This document shows positions 24,446 to 33,185 of a stretch of 46,954 nt of DNA, in pieces. Location: positions 1 through 46,954 of the forward strand of contig CAJUBG010000028.1 in assembly GCA_910584575.1 (NCBI GenBank), written 5' to 3'. Position 1 is the first letter of the stretch. Every line of letters begins with the position of its first letter. Made by a program: the position numbers and the translations under genes. Under the pieces are notes generated by a model. The model saw nothing but the letters and a program-made list of their open reading frames with translations. It was not told the origin of the DNA and did no database searches. The DNA is from an uncultured Dorea sp. (GTDB taxonomy: Bacteria; Bacillota; Clostridia; Lachnospirales; Lachnospiraceae).

Positions 24446-25285
24446 ATGGTCAGAAGAACAGTTGATAATTTTGATATAGGGCAGATTTGTGATTCGGGAC
24501 AGTGTTTCCGGATGCGGCAGAGGGATGAACATACATACAGCGTCATTTCCGCAGGACGGTATCTTGAGATAGAGCAGGAGGGAACGGATTGCAGGTTTTC
24601 CTGTGACGAGGAAGAATTCGAGGGATACTGGAAGGGATATTTTGATTTGGAGAGGGATTACGGCGCTTATATGGAGACTGTGAATCCGGTGGACGAGTAT
24701 CTGGTAAATGCAATCCGGTTCGGCGCGGGAATTCGGATTCTGTACCAGGACTTATGGGAGATGACGGCGTCGTTTCTGATTTCGCAGCAGAATAATATTG
24801 TGAGAATCCGTAGATGTATCCAGAATATTTGCGAGCAGTACGGGGAGGAAAGGGAGAATTTCCGAGGGGAAAAATATTATGAGTTTCCAAAGCCGGAGGC
24901 GTTGGCGGTTCTTCCGGAGGATAAGCTTAAGGAGTGTAATCTGGGATATCGGAGTAAATATGTGGTTCGGACTGCCAGGAGTATTGCAGAAGGAGGGACA
25001 GACCTGGCGGCTGTACAAAATATGCCGTATAAAGAGGCGAAGGCAGAGCTTTTGAAGCTGTATGGTGTGGGCGAGAAGGTGGCGGACTGTATCTGCCTTT
25101 TTGGATTGCATCATCTGGAAGCATTTCCTGTGGATACACATATTTTGCAGGCTTTGAAGAAGCACTATAAGAGAGGCTTCCCGAAGAAAAGGTATAAGGG
25201 GTACGAAGGCGTTATGCAGCAGTATGTGTTTTACTGGGAGTTAAGGGGGGAGAAGGGTAATGTTCCATTTATTCAGAAAAACTAA
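24446..25285 (+). CDS. 8-oxoguanine DNA glycosylase (OGG1-like)
   Basis: 279 aa, HhH-GPD superfamily. The N-terminal DSGQCFRMRQ is the OGG marker. The HhH-GPD core has SQQNNIVRIRRCIQNIC and LYGVGEKVADCICLFGL, with the catalytic Lys in GVGEKVADC, and AFPVDTHI with the catalytic Asp. It removes oxidised guanine and cuts the strand by beta-elimination. It lies 9 bp after the glycosyltransferase gene and overlaps the small gene downstream by 26 bp. Confidence 0.9.
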   Translation: MVRRTVDNFDIGQICDSGQCFRMRQRDEHTYSVISAGRYLEIEQEGTDCRFSCDEEEFEGYWKGYFDLERDYGAYMETVNPVDEYLVNAIRFGAGIRILYQDLWEMTASFLISQQNNIVRIRRCIQNICEQYGEERENFRGEKYYEFPKPEALAVLPEDKLKECNLGYRSKYVVRTARSIAEGGTDLAAVQNMPYKEAKAELLKLYGVGEKVADCICLFGLHHLEAFPVDTHILQALKKHYKRGFPKKRYKGYEGVMQQYVFYWELRGEKGNVPFIQKN

Positions 25286-25487
25286 AATCAATCCGGTAAC
25301 AGAAAAGTATGACCCGAATACTCAGAAGCCTGTCCTTCGGTGCAGCATTTGCACCGGAGAGCAGGTGGCAGGCTTTAAAGACCTGCACACCGGTAAATTT
25401 ACCGATATAATGTTAATCAGGAATGAAAAGGATTTAGAGGCTTTTAAAGAGCAATATGGCGTTACTGAACTGACAAAAGAATTTTAG
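25260..25487 (+). CDS. Conserved small protein, 75 aa
   Basis: A soluble protein with LRCSICTGEQVAGFKDLHTGKF, where CSIC may hold a metal, then TDIMLIRNEKDLEAFKEQYGV. I remember similar small proteins as common in Clostridia, without a proven function. It overlaps the glycosylase gene end and is followed 11 bp later by the fRMsr gene, so it belongs to the same operon, possibly with a role under oxidative damage. Confidence 0.7.
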   Translation: MFHLFRKTKINPVTEKYDPNTQKPVLRCSICTGEQVAGFKDLHTGKFTDIMLIRNEKDLEAFKEQYGVTELTKEF

Positions 25488-25498
25488 GAGGTTATGGA

Positions 25499-26002
25499 AT
25501 GAAGGCGTCACTTATTACTTATCCCACAGAAAAGAAAGAGTTATACAGGCTCTTAAGAACGCAGCTTCAAGGCCTTGTAGACGGGGTTACGGATTTGACC
25601 GCCAATTTGGCAAATGTATCTGCTCTTTTGAATCAGGCGTTGACAGATATTAACTGGGTGGGATTTTATCTTATGAAGGAGGGACGGTTAATCCTGGGTC
25701 CCTTCCAGGGGAAGCCGGCCTGCGTAGAGATAGAGGTTGGGCGGGGTGTGTGCGGCGCGGCGGCGGCCCAAAATCAAGTCATGCGGGTAGAGAATGTCCA
25801 TGAATTCCCTGGGCATATTGCCTGTGACAGCGCGTCACTGTCAGAGATTGTTATTCCGATACATAATGCCAAAGAGGTGATTGGCGTACTGGATATTGAC
25901 AGCCCTCACCTTGCAAGGTTTGATGAGGAGGATCAAAGGGGGCTGTCTGAATTGGTGCGGACATTGGAGGTATTGCTGACGTTTAAGGAACAGAAAAATT
26001 AG
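25499..26002 (+). CDS. msrC: Free methionine-(R)-sulfoxide reductase (GAF-domain fRMsr)
   Basis: 167 aa, one GAF domain. It has the WVGFYL opening of the family and the three expected cysteines, Cys75, Cys85 (GRGVCG) and Cys109 (HIACDS). These form the catalytic and resolving set in fRMsr (YtsP/YebR-type). It reduces free methionine-R-sulfoxide with thioredoxin. It lies in an operon with an oxidised-guanine glycosylase, which suggests a shared oxidative-repair theme. SD AGGAGG. Confidence 0.85.
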   Translation: MKASLITYPTEKKELYRLLRTQLQGLVDGVTDLTANLANVSALLNQALTDINWVGFYLMKEGRLILGPFQGKPACVEIEVGRGVCGAAAAQNQVMRVENVHEFPGHIACDSASLSEIVIPIHNAKEVIGVLDIDSPHLARFDEEDQRGLSELVRTLEVLLTFKEQKN

Positions 26003-26031
26003 GAAAGGATGAATTCCAGGAAAGAACAAAT

Positions 26032-27393
26032 ATGACAAATAAAGATACATTTTACAAGCAAATTTTCAAATTAGTGCTGCCGATTGTAATTCAGAATCTT
26101 CTGAGCGCGGCGGTCAGCTCGGCTGACGTGGTGATGCTGAATTATGTGGGGCAGTCCTCCATCTCGGCTGTATCCCTTGCCTCACAGTATGCCAATATCC
26201 TGTTCATGGTGTTTTATGGCCTGGGGACAGGCGCGACGATGCTGAGCGCCCAGTATTTCGGCAAAGGAGATATGAAAGCGATTCAGCTAATCCAAGGGAT
26301 TGCCCTTCGTTTTTCGGTGTTGATTGCCCTGCTTTTTGCCTGTCTTGCAATGTTCGTACCAGAACCTATGATGCAGATTTTTACCAATGACAGGGAGTTA
26401 ATCACAATAGGGGCGTCTTACTTGAGATTCATGAGCGTCAGCTATCTGTGTTGGGGAATTACGGAGGTATATCTTGCGATACTTCGCAGTATCGGCAGGG
26501 TGGTAATCAGTACGGCGATGAATGTGCTTGCATTTTCGTTGAATATCCTCCTGAATGCGGTATTTATCTTCGGGCTGTTTGGGGCGCCGAAGCTAGGCGC
26601 TATGGGCGTGGCTCTGGCGACCTCCATCTCCAGGCTGATTGAGCTTTTTGCCTGTTTTGTGGTTTCATTTTTAAGTAAGGATATTAAGCTGGATTTCCGG
26701 TATATGTTCGTGAAGAACCGGGGGTTGTTTTCTGATTTTGTGAGATTGTCTCTGCCTGCCCTGGGAAATGATATTGCCTGGAGTGTTGCGTTTTCCATGT
26801 ATTCTGTTATCATGGGGCATATGGGGACGGACGCCGTGGCTGCAAATTCCTTTGTTACCGTGGTGCGGAATTTTGGGACTATTCTGTGCTTTGGAACCGC
26901 CAGCGCGGGAGGAATCTTACTTGGAAATATTATCGGTATGAATAAGCTTGAGGAGGCTAAGGACGGTGCAAAGAAGGTGATGAAGCTTACCGTCGCTACG
27001 GGAATAATCGGAGGTTTGATTGTCCTTGGGGCTATGCCTGTTGTGCTGAGATATGCAACCTTGACAGACCAGGCAATGCACTATCTGAAATATATGATGC
27101 TGATTAATACTTACTATGTGCTTGGGGCGGCTGTGAATACCACATTGATTGCAGGAGTTTTCCGGGCAGGAGGCGACAGCCGGTTTGGATTTATCTGCGA
27201 TACGATTACTATGTGGTGTTATGCTGTGCCTCTTGGCTTCTTCTCGGCGTTTATCTTGAAGCTGCCTGTGCTGTGGGTGTATTTCCTGCTGTGTACGGAT
27301 GAATTTGCAAAATGGCCGTGGGTTTTGAAGCATTACCGGAGTATGAAATGGCTGAATAATATTACGAGGGATGATTTGTTTGAAGAAGGGTAA
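26032..27393 (+). CDS. MATE-family efflux transporter
   Basis: 453 aa, about twelve membrane segments, in two related halves typical of MATE exporters that expel cationic drugs by Na+ or H+ antiport. The N-terminal IVIQNLLSAAVSSADVVMLNYVGQSSISAVSLASQ and the later VAANSFVTVVRNFGTILCFGTASAGGILLGNIIG are family blocks. The substrate is unknown. It starts 29 bp after the fRMsr gene and is followed by a clear terminator, so it ends the operon. Confidence 0.93.
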   Translation: MTNKDTFYKQIFKLVLPIVIQNLLSAAVSSADVVMLNYVGQSSISAVSLASQYANILFMVFYGLGTGATMLSAQYFGKGDMKAIQLIQGIALRFSVLIALLFACLAMFVPEPMMQIFTNDRELITIGASYLRFMSVSYLCWGITEVYLAILRSIGRVVISTAMNVLAFSLNILLNAVFIFGLFGAPKLGAMGVALATSISRLIELFACFVVSFLSKDIKLDFRYMFVKNRGLFSDFVRLSLPALGNDIAWSVAFSMYSVIMGHMGTDAVAANSFVTVVRNFGTILCFGTASAGGILLGNIIGMNKLEEAKDGAKKVMKLTVATGIIGGLIVLGAMPVVLRYATLTDQAMHYLKYMMLINTYYVLGAAVNTTLIAGVFRAGGDSRFGFICDTITMWCYAVPLGFFSAFILKLPVLWVYFLLCTDEFAKWPWVLKHYRSMKWLNNITRDDLFEEG

Positions 27394-27437
27394 TTTAAGA
27401 ACACATATATTGAACAGAGAATGACAATGAGTGGCAA

Positions 27438-27486
27438 AAAGGCTGTCAGGATAACATTGGTTACTGTCCTGACAGCCTTTCTATCT
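27438..27486 (+). terminator. Terminator after the MATE operon
   Basis: AAAGGCTGTCAGGA (27438-27451) pairs with TCCTGACAGCCTTT (27467-27480), followed by CTATCTCTTTT. Confidence 0.9.
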
Positions 27487-27610
27487 CTTTTGGCATCTTA
27501 ATTATACCACAAAAGTGGCAAAAATAAAAGACTGGTATGTCAAGAAATGGGGTGCTATAATCATAAATCCAAGTAGTACAGGTGATTATCTTAAGTAGGA
27601 GGAATGTGCT

Positions 27611-28141
27611 TTGAGTAAAGGAAACTGGTTAGAAGCGGTGGTTAATCAGACCCAGATTGGGAAGGTGATGGAGACAAATCAGTACGCGCAGAAGTATGGC
27701 CTTACATTAAGCGAGGAGGAGGCAAGGATCATTGTTGCAGAGAGAAAGAACACGCTGAAAGAGCAGAAGCGGGTGGAATTCGGTGAGAGTATTCTTCCGC
27801 GGCTGATTTATGAGTTCTGCGATTCCTACTATATTAATCAGGATAATTATGCGGATACCATGGTCAGGCTTCAGGAGATTTTCTATTTGTATAAGAATGA
27901 AATGCTAGATGAACTGACAGATCAGGAGTTAATCCATTTTATGAAGGAGCAGTTTGAGAATGTCTGCTACGGGGATTTGGATTATCTGGAGGGGACGTGT
28001 CTGGATGTATTTGCCCAGGCGGTGCGAAGCGGGTATCGAGGATACAGGCGGACAGAAGGAAGGGGGGAATACGGGCAGTTTGACGAGGTTCAGAGATGGG
28101 ATCCGCAGCTTTATATGGAGGCGCTTAAGGATTTACAGTGA
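27611..28141 (+). CDS. DUF6323-like protein
   Basis: 176 aa, soluble and helical. The block LTLSEEEARIIVAERKNTLKEQKRVEFGESILPRLIYEFCDSYYI matches DUF6323 as I remember it; the function is unknown. It starts with TTG at 27611 behind AGGAGG. It is paired with the DUF6179-like gene 40 bp downstream, and such pairs occur together in Clostridia, so they probably act as a unit. Confidence 0.7.
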   Translation: MSKGNWLEAVVNQTQIGKVMETNQYAQKYGLTLSEEEARIIVAERKNTLKEQKRVEFGESILPRLIYEFCDSYYINQDNYADTMVRLQEIFYLYKNEMLDELTDQELIHFMKEQFENVCYGDLDYLEGTCLDVFAQAVRSGYRGYRRTEGRGEYGQFDEVQRWDPQLYMEALKDLQ

Positions 28142-28181
28142 GAACGGTGTACTTACTAGTATTACTGACGGAGGAAAAGCT

Positions 28182-29036
28182 ATGTATGAGATGGAAGAAT
28201 TGATTCCGATTGTTGCAAAGTTGGCGGAGAAATACACTGGGTATGAGAGCACGTCTGTTACTTATGAGAAGGCAAATCAGTTGATGGAGGCGGTCATTTA
28301 CTGTATTAATGAATACGCGCAAGGGGAGGCCGTGACGCATGGCTCTGAGTCTGGGGGATTTTTTTCAGTGGGGCATGAGGCGTCTGGGGGAAAGGTATTG
28401 GCGGCAGAAGGAGTGCCTGCAAAGGAGGCGTATAAACTGGGCTGTCAGCTTGTGGAGGCGAAGGTTCATGCAATGAAAGAGCTGTATCATACCTTGATAC
28501 GGGATTTTCATTCTTACGGGAATATGGCTTTGGAGGACACGGTGAGAGCAATTCCGGAGTTTTTGAAATGGTATGATATTCGGTTTGCGCCCCAGGATAC
28601 GATTCTTACGTTGGATTATCCGGTGTTGAAAGAGTTGGGAGCAGGGATAGATGCTGTATATGAATTCGTAAAATGTGTCTGTGTAGAGCAGAGGTTTCTG
28701 AATAAATTTCCGGAAGCATATGTAATACAGGTGTTGCGTGGTTATTCGGAGGAATATGAGAAGATGTTCGAGAATCTCTGCGGGATTCTTCTTGCAGATG
28801 TGGCGGGGCATATTTTGTTAAAGAAGAAGTTTGGCGATGGGGGAATATGTGAGAGTGAACGCGGCAGGCTTCGAGCGTTGCTTGGTATGTATACGGAAGA
28901 AGAAGCGAAGACGTTGGTTCGGGGGAGTGTAAGGAGGTTTATTGAGGAATTTTATGGAGATGACGGTGAGATGTGGCAGTATTTGGAAAAGGAATGCGAC
29001 AATATTGTGGTGAGGATTGTTCATTCTGTGGTATAA
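28182..29036 (+). CDS. DUF6179-like protein
   Basis: 284 aa, soluble and helical. The opening MEELIPIVAKLAEKYTGYESTSVTYEKANQLMEAVIYCI fits DUF6179. No catalytic motif is seen. The ATG at 28182 has GGAGGA upstream; the frame is open to 27954, but that part overlaps the previous gene. It is the second member of the DUF6323-DUF6179-like pair. A terminator follows 6 bp after the stop. Confidence 0.7.
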   Translation: MYEMEELIPIVAKLAEKYTGYESTSVTYEKANQLMEAVIYCINEYAQGEAVTHGSESGGFFSVGHEASGGKVLAAEGVPAKEAYKLGCQLVEAKVHAMKELYHTLIRDFHSYGNMALEDTVRAIPEFLKWYDIRFAPQDTILTLDYPVLKELGAGIDAVYEFVKCVCVEQRFLNKFPEAYVIQVLRGYSEEYEKMFENLCGILLADVAGHILLKKKFGDGGICESERGRLRALLGMYTEEEAKTLVRGSVRRFIEEFYGDDGEMWQYLEKECDNIVVRIVHSVV

Positions 29037-29042
29037 ATATAG

Positions 29043-29091
29043 AAATGCAAAGCCCTTGGGTGGTGCGGGTGCACGAGGGCTTTGCATTTTT
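29043..29091 (+). terminator. Terminator after the DUF6179-like gene
   Basis: AAATGCAAAGCCC (29043-29055) pairs with GGGCTTTGCATTT (29077-29089), followed by more T. Its A-run on the other strand also suits the small minus-strand ORF to the right. Confidence 0.9.
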
Positions 29092-29120
29092 TGTTTGGAG
29101 TTATGCTAATTGCTGCAGCT

Positions 29121-29207
29121 TTAGGCTTTTTTTATCGGTTGTAATTCAGACTTAAACTTATTATCCATCATGCTGGATATAGATAATAATAATTCTTGAT
29201 CTGTCAT
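29121..29207 (-). CDS. 28-residue peptide, possibly the start of a degraded gene
   Basis: MTDQELLLSISSMMDNKFKS followed by ELQPIKKA. It has AGGAAGGGTG before the ATG. The sequence resembles the N-terminus of small coiled-coil proteins common in Clostridia (LxxISxMMDxKxxxxLxPIK), which normally run to 60-90 aa. Here the frame ends just after an A7 run, and the shifted frame also ends soon, so it is a truncated remnant or a micro-gene. The rest of 29208-29475 holds only the promoter region of the next gene. Confidence 0.4.
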   Translation of the reverse strand: MTDQELLLSISSMMDNKFKSELQPIKKA

Positions 29208-29434
29208 CGTATCACCCTTCCTGTAAATGCGGTGTACCCTGTAAAGTTGTTACTAAAATGAGAAGAAAAATGTCTTTGTATGTTTCAGAGAGTAACATTA
29301 TTTTAACATGGGAGAAGGCAAAAGTCTATTCTATTTTTGCAGGTTTTTTGCAGGTGTTTCAATCATGTTTCTGAACGGCTAATTAAAATCAGGATAATTT
29401 TTCTATGATGACAGAATATGTCCAGGTATTTTTG

Positions 29435-29440
29435 TATAAT
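29435..29440 (+). promoter_or_regulatory. Promoter -10 before the HNH-like gene cluster
   Basis: TATAAT at 29435-29440 lies 36 bp before the ATG of the 29476 gene. No good -35 is seen at 16-18 nt. A TGATGACA further upstream is 21 nt away. Confidence 0.45.
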
Positions 29441-29475
29441 AAAAATGAAAACGAAAGAAATATGGAGGTGATTGA

Positions 29476-31041
29476 ATGGCTGGAAGTTATGTCATGAGTG
29501 CGGGTGCGAACTTTGAACCGGACAGGGGAGAACCTATTATGGAAAGCATTTTTAAGCAATATGAACACGTACTCATAGAAAGCTTAGTTTCAGCTTTTGG
29601 ACTGGATTTTTTTGTACGGGATCAGCATGGCGGCGATGTGGATACGATTCATAATGTGCGTAAAATAGGGCAGGATGAGCAGATGACTTATAAAAATCAG
29701 GCGAATCAACGTGCCTATGAACAGCGAGGAGATTATAATTCTTCAGAGTATCATAAAAATTCACAGTATATTGCTAAAAACAGGGAGGTAAGTGAACAGA
29801 AAAAGAACGGAATTCTGATTGATTCATATACTGGCGAAAAGATTGAACGCAATGGAAAGAGTGACCTAGATCATGTTGTTTCCGCAAAAGAGATTCATGA
29901 TGACAGGGGCCGTGTTTTAGAAGGGCTTTCCGGTGTGGATTTGGCTAATAGCGATGAAAATCTGCACGCAACAAACCCGCATACGAATCGTACAAAAAAA
30001 GCAGATTCTATGACAGAGTTTCTCGATAAATATGGAGATGAGTACACAGAAGAACAAAAAGCGAATATGCGAAGAAAAGATGCTGCTGCAAGAAAAGCAT
30101 ACGAAGCCAGGCTTGCGAAGGCTTATTATACGAGTCCCAGGTTTGCGAAGGATATGATGCTTGCTGCGGGGACTGTAAGTTTAAGGTTAGGGGCGCGTCA
30201 GGCAGTCGGTTTTGTCTTTGCTGAGATGTGGTTTTCTGTTAAGGAGGAATTCCAGAATATCAGGGGCAGATTTGATTTGGGGGAATTCCTGGAAACCTTG
30301 GGGCGAGGAATCACGCGAGGGTTTGAACGGGCAAAAGAAAAATACGCAGAGCTTTTTTCTCGTTTTTTAAATGGCGCTGTCGCCGGTGCATTATCTAGCC
30401 TTACTACAACACTTTGCAACATTTTTTTCACAACCGCAAAAAATGTTGTCCGAATCATCCGCCAGTCATATGTTTCGCTGGTTGAAGCGGGAAAGGTACT
30501 TTTTATCAATCCGGATAACTACGCTTTCGGAGACCGTATGAAGGCAGTCGTTAAAATATTAGCCACAGGCGCGAGCGTTGTGGTAGGTGTGATTGTGAGC
30601 GAGGCAGTCGGAAAGACGCCTATTGGTACGATACCTGTTTTGGGAGAAGTGATTCAGACATTCTGCGGCGCTTTTGTAACAGGAATTATGAGCTGCACAT
30701 TGCTGTATTTTTTTGACAGAAGCGAAATGATGCAAAAAGTATTTGGAGTGCTTAATAGTTTACATACCATTGAAACGGAAGTTAATTATTATCGTCAGCA
30801 GGCGGCTTATTTTGAGCGATACGCGGCGGAGTTGATGAATATTGATATCGAGCAATATAAGAAAGAAGCTGCCCAGTATGGAAGCATTGCAGATAAGCTT
30901 GAAAATGCACAGACAGAGAACGAACTAAACTATGTATTGAAGCAGGCTTTTTGTGAGGTAGGTATTGTGACACCCTGGAAAGGTTATGACAGCTTCGATG
31001 AGTTTATGGAGGATAAAGATTCCCGTCTGGTGTTTGAGTAA
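29476..31041 (+). CDS. Membrane protein with an HNH-nuclease-like domain
   Basis: 521 aa. An N-terminal region (about 1-115) leads to an HNH-like core (about 116-180): IDSYTGEKIERNGKSDLDHVVSAKEIHDDRGR then LANSDENLHATNPHTNRTKKAD. It has the Asp-His, the paired Asn-Glu-Asn and the final Asn-Lys-Lys of HNH folds, but no zinc cysteines. Two or more hydrophobic segments follow (about 290-325 and 355-420), and then a helical C-terminus. It is therefore a membrane-bound nuclease candidate, an unusual combination. The SD GGAGGTGA precedes the ATG. It is the first gene of a packed cluster with a Cys-cluster protein and a glycine-rich membrane protein. The family name is unknown to me; the DVDTIHNVR...DHVVSAKEIHDD pattern appears widespread. 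Confidence 0.6.
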   Translation: MAGSYVMSAGANFEPDRGEPIMESIFKQYEHVLIESLVSAFGLDFFVRDQHGGDVDTIHNVRKIGQDEQMTYKNQANQRAYEQRGDYNSSEYHKNSQYIAKNREVSEQKKNGILIDSYTGEKIERNGKSDLDHVVSAKEIHDDRGRVLEGLSGVDLANSDENLHATNPHTNRTKKADSMTEFLDKYGDEYTEEQKANMRRKDAAARKAYEARLAKAYYTSPRFAKDMMLAAGTVSLRLGARQAVGFVFAEMWFSVKEEFQNIRGRFDLGEFLETLGRGITRGFERAKEKYAELFSRFLNGAVAGALSSLTTTLCNIFFTTAKNVVRIIRQSYVSLVEAGKVLFINPDNYAFGDRMKAVVKILATGASVVVGVIVSEAVGKTPIGTIPVLGEVIQTFCGAFVTGIMSCTLLYFFDRSEMMQKVFGVLNSLHTIETEVNYYRQQAAYFERYAAELMNIDIEQYKKEAAQYGSIADKLENAQTENELNYVLKQAFCEVGIVTPWKGYDSFDEFMEDKDSRLVFE

Positions 31042-31302
31042 ATGTTTAAGTGTGATAAATGTGGAGAATGTTGCAGACATCTTAAATTATCATCTGTCTA
31101 CCATTCCCTTGACAGAGGGGATGGCGTATGCAAATATTTGTGTGGGAATATATGCAGTATTTATGATACCCGCCCTCTTTTGTGCCGGATAGATGAAAGT
31201 TATGAGGTTTATTTTAAAAATGTAATGTGTAAAGAGGATTATTATAAACTAAATTATGAGGTTTGCAGAGAATTAAAAGATAAAAAAGATAATTACATGT
31301 GA
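31042..31302 (+). CDS. YkgJ-like cysteine-cluster protein
   Basis: 86 aa. The signature is MFKCDKCGECCRHL (CxxCGxCC), then GVCKYLCGNICSIYDTRPLLC. This is the metal- or Fe-S-binding YkgJ/UPF0153 fold, including the typical YxxRPxxC. Such proteins may modify or bind metal-carrying partners; no activity is proven. It begins directly after the HNH-like gene stop, so the two are translationally coupled. Confidence 0.8.
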   Translation: MFKCDKCGECCRHLKLSSVYHSLDRGDGVCKYLCGNICSIYDTRPLLCRIDESYEVYFKNVMCKEDYYKLNYEVCRELKDKKDNYM

Positions 31303-31314
31303 GGAGGATTTTAT

Positions 31315-32343
31315 ATGCCATTACCATTAATATTAGGAATCGGCGCGGCTGTGGCCGGAGTAGCCGGAGTAGGAAGTGGGATTCACGGTGCAGTTAAAAT
31401 GAAAGAGGCTAATGATACAATGAAGTCTGCTGATTCCCGACATAAGAAGAATCTTGCACGATTCGAGTCCCAAAGCGAGATAACAAATTCCGATATGGAT
31501 GAATTGGGAAGTTTGGAATTAGAGATTTTAAAGAGCTTTGAAGATTTTTCTAATGTAATTGAGAAAATTAAAAATAGGCCACAGTTTAAGGCGTATTCAA
31601 AAGACGGGGTTACGATTCCAGAGTATAATGGAGAAAAATTAAAAGAGGTTTCAGTCGGTGCGGGCGTGTTATTGGGAGGAATAGGCGGCGCGGCTGTTGG
31701 CACGGCTGGAGGCTTCGCGGCGGCAGGCGCCACAACGGCGGCGGTTATGGCGCTTGGGACAGCGTCAACGGGAACTGCTATTGCCTCTTTGAGTGGCGCG
31801 GCGGCAACTAATGCGACGCTTGCTGCTTTGGGTGGAGGCGCGCTTGCTGCCGGAGGCGGAGGTATCGCGTTAGGAACAACAGTATTAGGCGCCGCTACGC
31901 TTGGAGTAGGGCTTCTGGTTGGCGGTGTTATCTTTAACATTACCGGTTCTTCTTTATCTGACAAAGCTGACGAGGCGTGGGAGCAGATGAATAAGGCAGA
32001 AAAAGAAATAGACCGTATCTGTGCGTATTTGAGAGAGCTTAGTAAGGTTGCGATCAAATACAGGATGTCGCTGTCATCTGTAAATAAAATCTACAAGTCG
32101 CATTTGAATTGCCTGCGGGAGGTTGTTAATGTCAGAAATAAGAAGGACTGGCATGAATTTACTGCTGAAGAAAGACTTTCCACAGAAAACACTGTATTGC
32201 TTGTAGGGCTTCTGTATGATATGTGTAAAGTTCAGTTAGTTGAAAAAGCCAAAAGGGAAGGTGATTTGAATACAATTCATCATGAAAAAATAGATGACTC
32301 GATTGAAAAAGCAGAGCGATTCCTCAGAAATAAGGGATATTAG
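31315..32343 (+). CDS. Glycine-rich membrane protein, possible membrane-active effector
   Basis: 342 aa. A short N-terminal hydrophobic segment (LPLILGIGAAVAGVAGVGSG) precedes a charged helical part (about 22-105). Then comes a long Gly/Ala-rich hydrophobic stretch (about 112-215) of GGIGGAA and GGGALAAGGGG pattern that ends VGGVIFNITG, and a helical soluble C-terminus (about 220-342). The pattern suggests glycine-zipper helical packing that can insert in membranes, as in some pore-forming proteins, but no activity is shown. It lies 12 bp after the Cys-cluster gene. GAGGAGG precedes the ATG. Its stop touches the next gene's start. Confidence 0.55.
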   Translation: MPLPLILGIGAAVAGVAGVGSGIHGAVKMKEANDTMKSADSRHKKNLARFESQSEITNSDMDELGSLELEILKSFEDFSNVIEKIKNRPQFKAYSKDGVTIPEYNGEKLKEVSVGAGVLLGGIGGAAVGTAGGFAAAGATTAAVMALGTASTGTAIASLSGAAATNATLAALGGGALAAGGGGIALGTTVLGAATLGVGLLVGGVIFNITGSSLSDKADEAWEQMNKAEKEIDRICAYLRELSKVAIKYRMSLSSVNKIYKSHLNCLREVVNVRNKKDWHEFTAEERLSTENTVLLVGLLYDMCKVQLVEKAKREGDLNTIHHEKIDDSIEKAERFLRNKGY

Positions 32344-33075
32344 ATGGAGAACCATTCAGAAGATAAAGCGAAACGCATTTTGGCGATTTATACCAGACTC
32401 AGGCAGGGAAAGATTGTTTATAAGGCGGCAATGAGTGAAACCTACGGAGTTTCGCAGAGAACGATTCAGAGAGATATCTCAGATATCCAGTGTTTTCTTC
32501 AGGATCAATGCATGGAAACCGGAAGTATTCAGGAAATTATTTTTGATAAGCAGACAGGAGGATATCTGCTTCAGACGAAACAGAGCCAGCAGATAAGTGA
32601 AAAGTCGGTTCTTGTGGTCTGCAGGATTTTGCTGGAAAGCAGAGCCATGGTGAAAACTGAATTGTTTCCAATTATACAGAGTTTAATTACAATGTGTGGT
32701 GACGGTGTAAAAGCATCCCTTGTAAAAAATATTTTACAGGACGGAATGAACCAATACATAGAGCCGGAACATGGCAGGAAGCTTGTAGAGCAGCTCTGGA
32801 TTCTGGAACAGGCGGTTAAGGCGCAGAAGTATATAGAAATCAGGTATGAGGATTGGAAAAGCCAGAATGAAGCGGCACAGAAATTAAAACCAGTGAGAGT
32901 GATGTTTTCGGAATTCAATTTTTATCTGATTGCCTATATTTTGGGTGAGAAGAATGTTGAGAAGGAAGGAACATCACCGGTTATCTACCGTATAGACAAA
33001 ATTCAGGAATGTATGGTTACGGAGGAACATTTTCGGATTCCATATGAAAGAGTAATAAATGGAGGAGAGTTTTAA
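32344..33075 (+). CDS. WYL-domain transcriptional regulator, C-terminally short
   Basis: 243 aa. The N-terminal HTH (about 1-60) reads KAKRILAIYTRLRQGKIVYKAAMSETYGVSQRTIQRDIS (HTH_11-like). The WYL domain (about 155-235) has KYIEIRYEDWKSQNEA, KPVRVMFSEFNFYLIAYIL and VIYRIDKIQECMVTEEHF. It ends with GGEF exactly where its paralogue at 33186 continues with the WCX domain, so the C-terminal ligand/oligomer domain is missing. It begins directly after the membrane-protein stop, so the regulator belongs to the cluster. WYL proteins often control anti-phage systems. Confidence 0.85.
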   Translation: MENHSEDKAKRILAIYTRLRQGKIVYKAAMSETYGVSQRTIQRDISDIQCFLQDQCMETGSIQEIIFDKQTGGYLLQTKQSQQISEKSVLVVCRILLESRAMVKTELFPIIQSLITMCGDGVKASLVKNILQDGMNQYIEPEHGRKLVEQLWILEQAVKAQKYIEIRYEDWKSQNEAAQKLKPVRVMFSEFNFYLIAYILGEKNVEKEGTSPVIYRIDKIQECMVTEEHFRIPYERVINGGEF

Positions 33076-33091
33076 ACAGATAAAGTGTTGA

Positions 33092-33120
33092 TTGTGCTTC
33101 GGAATGGAATCATGTATAAT
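33092..33120 (+). promoter_or_regulatory. Promoter of the second WYL regulator
   Basis: TTGTGC (33092-33097), a 17-nt spacer and TATAAT (33115-33120). It allows separate expression of the full-length WYL gene. Confidence 0.6.
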
Positions 33121-33185
33121 TGAGGGAGAATTCATCTCATCCGGTTGGAAATATCCAGAGAGATATAAAAAAGGAGTAAAAAGTA

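Noticed and set aside
31383..32057. 224-residue minus-strand ORF rich in Ala and Pro
   Set aside because: It is the antisense of the Gly/Ala-rich core; its composition is explained by that repeat-like coding region.
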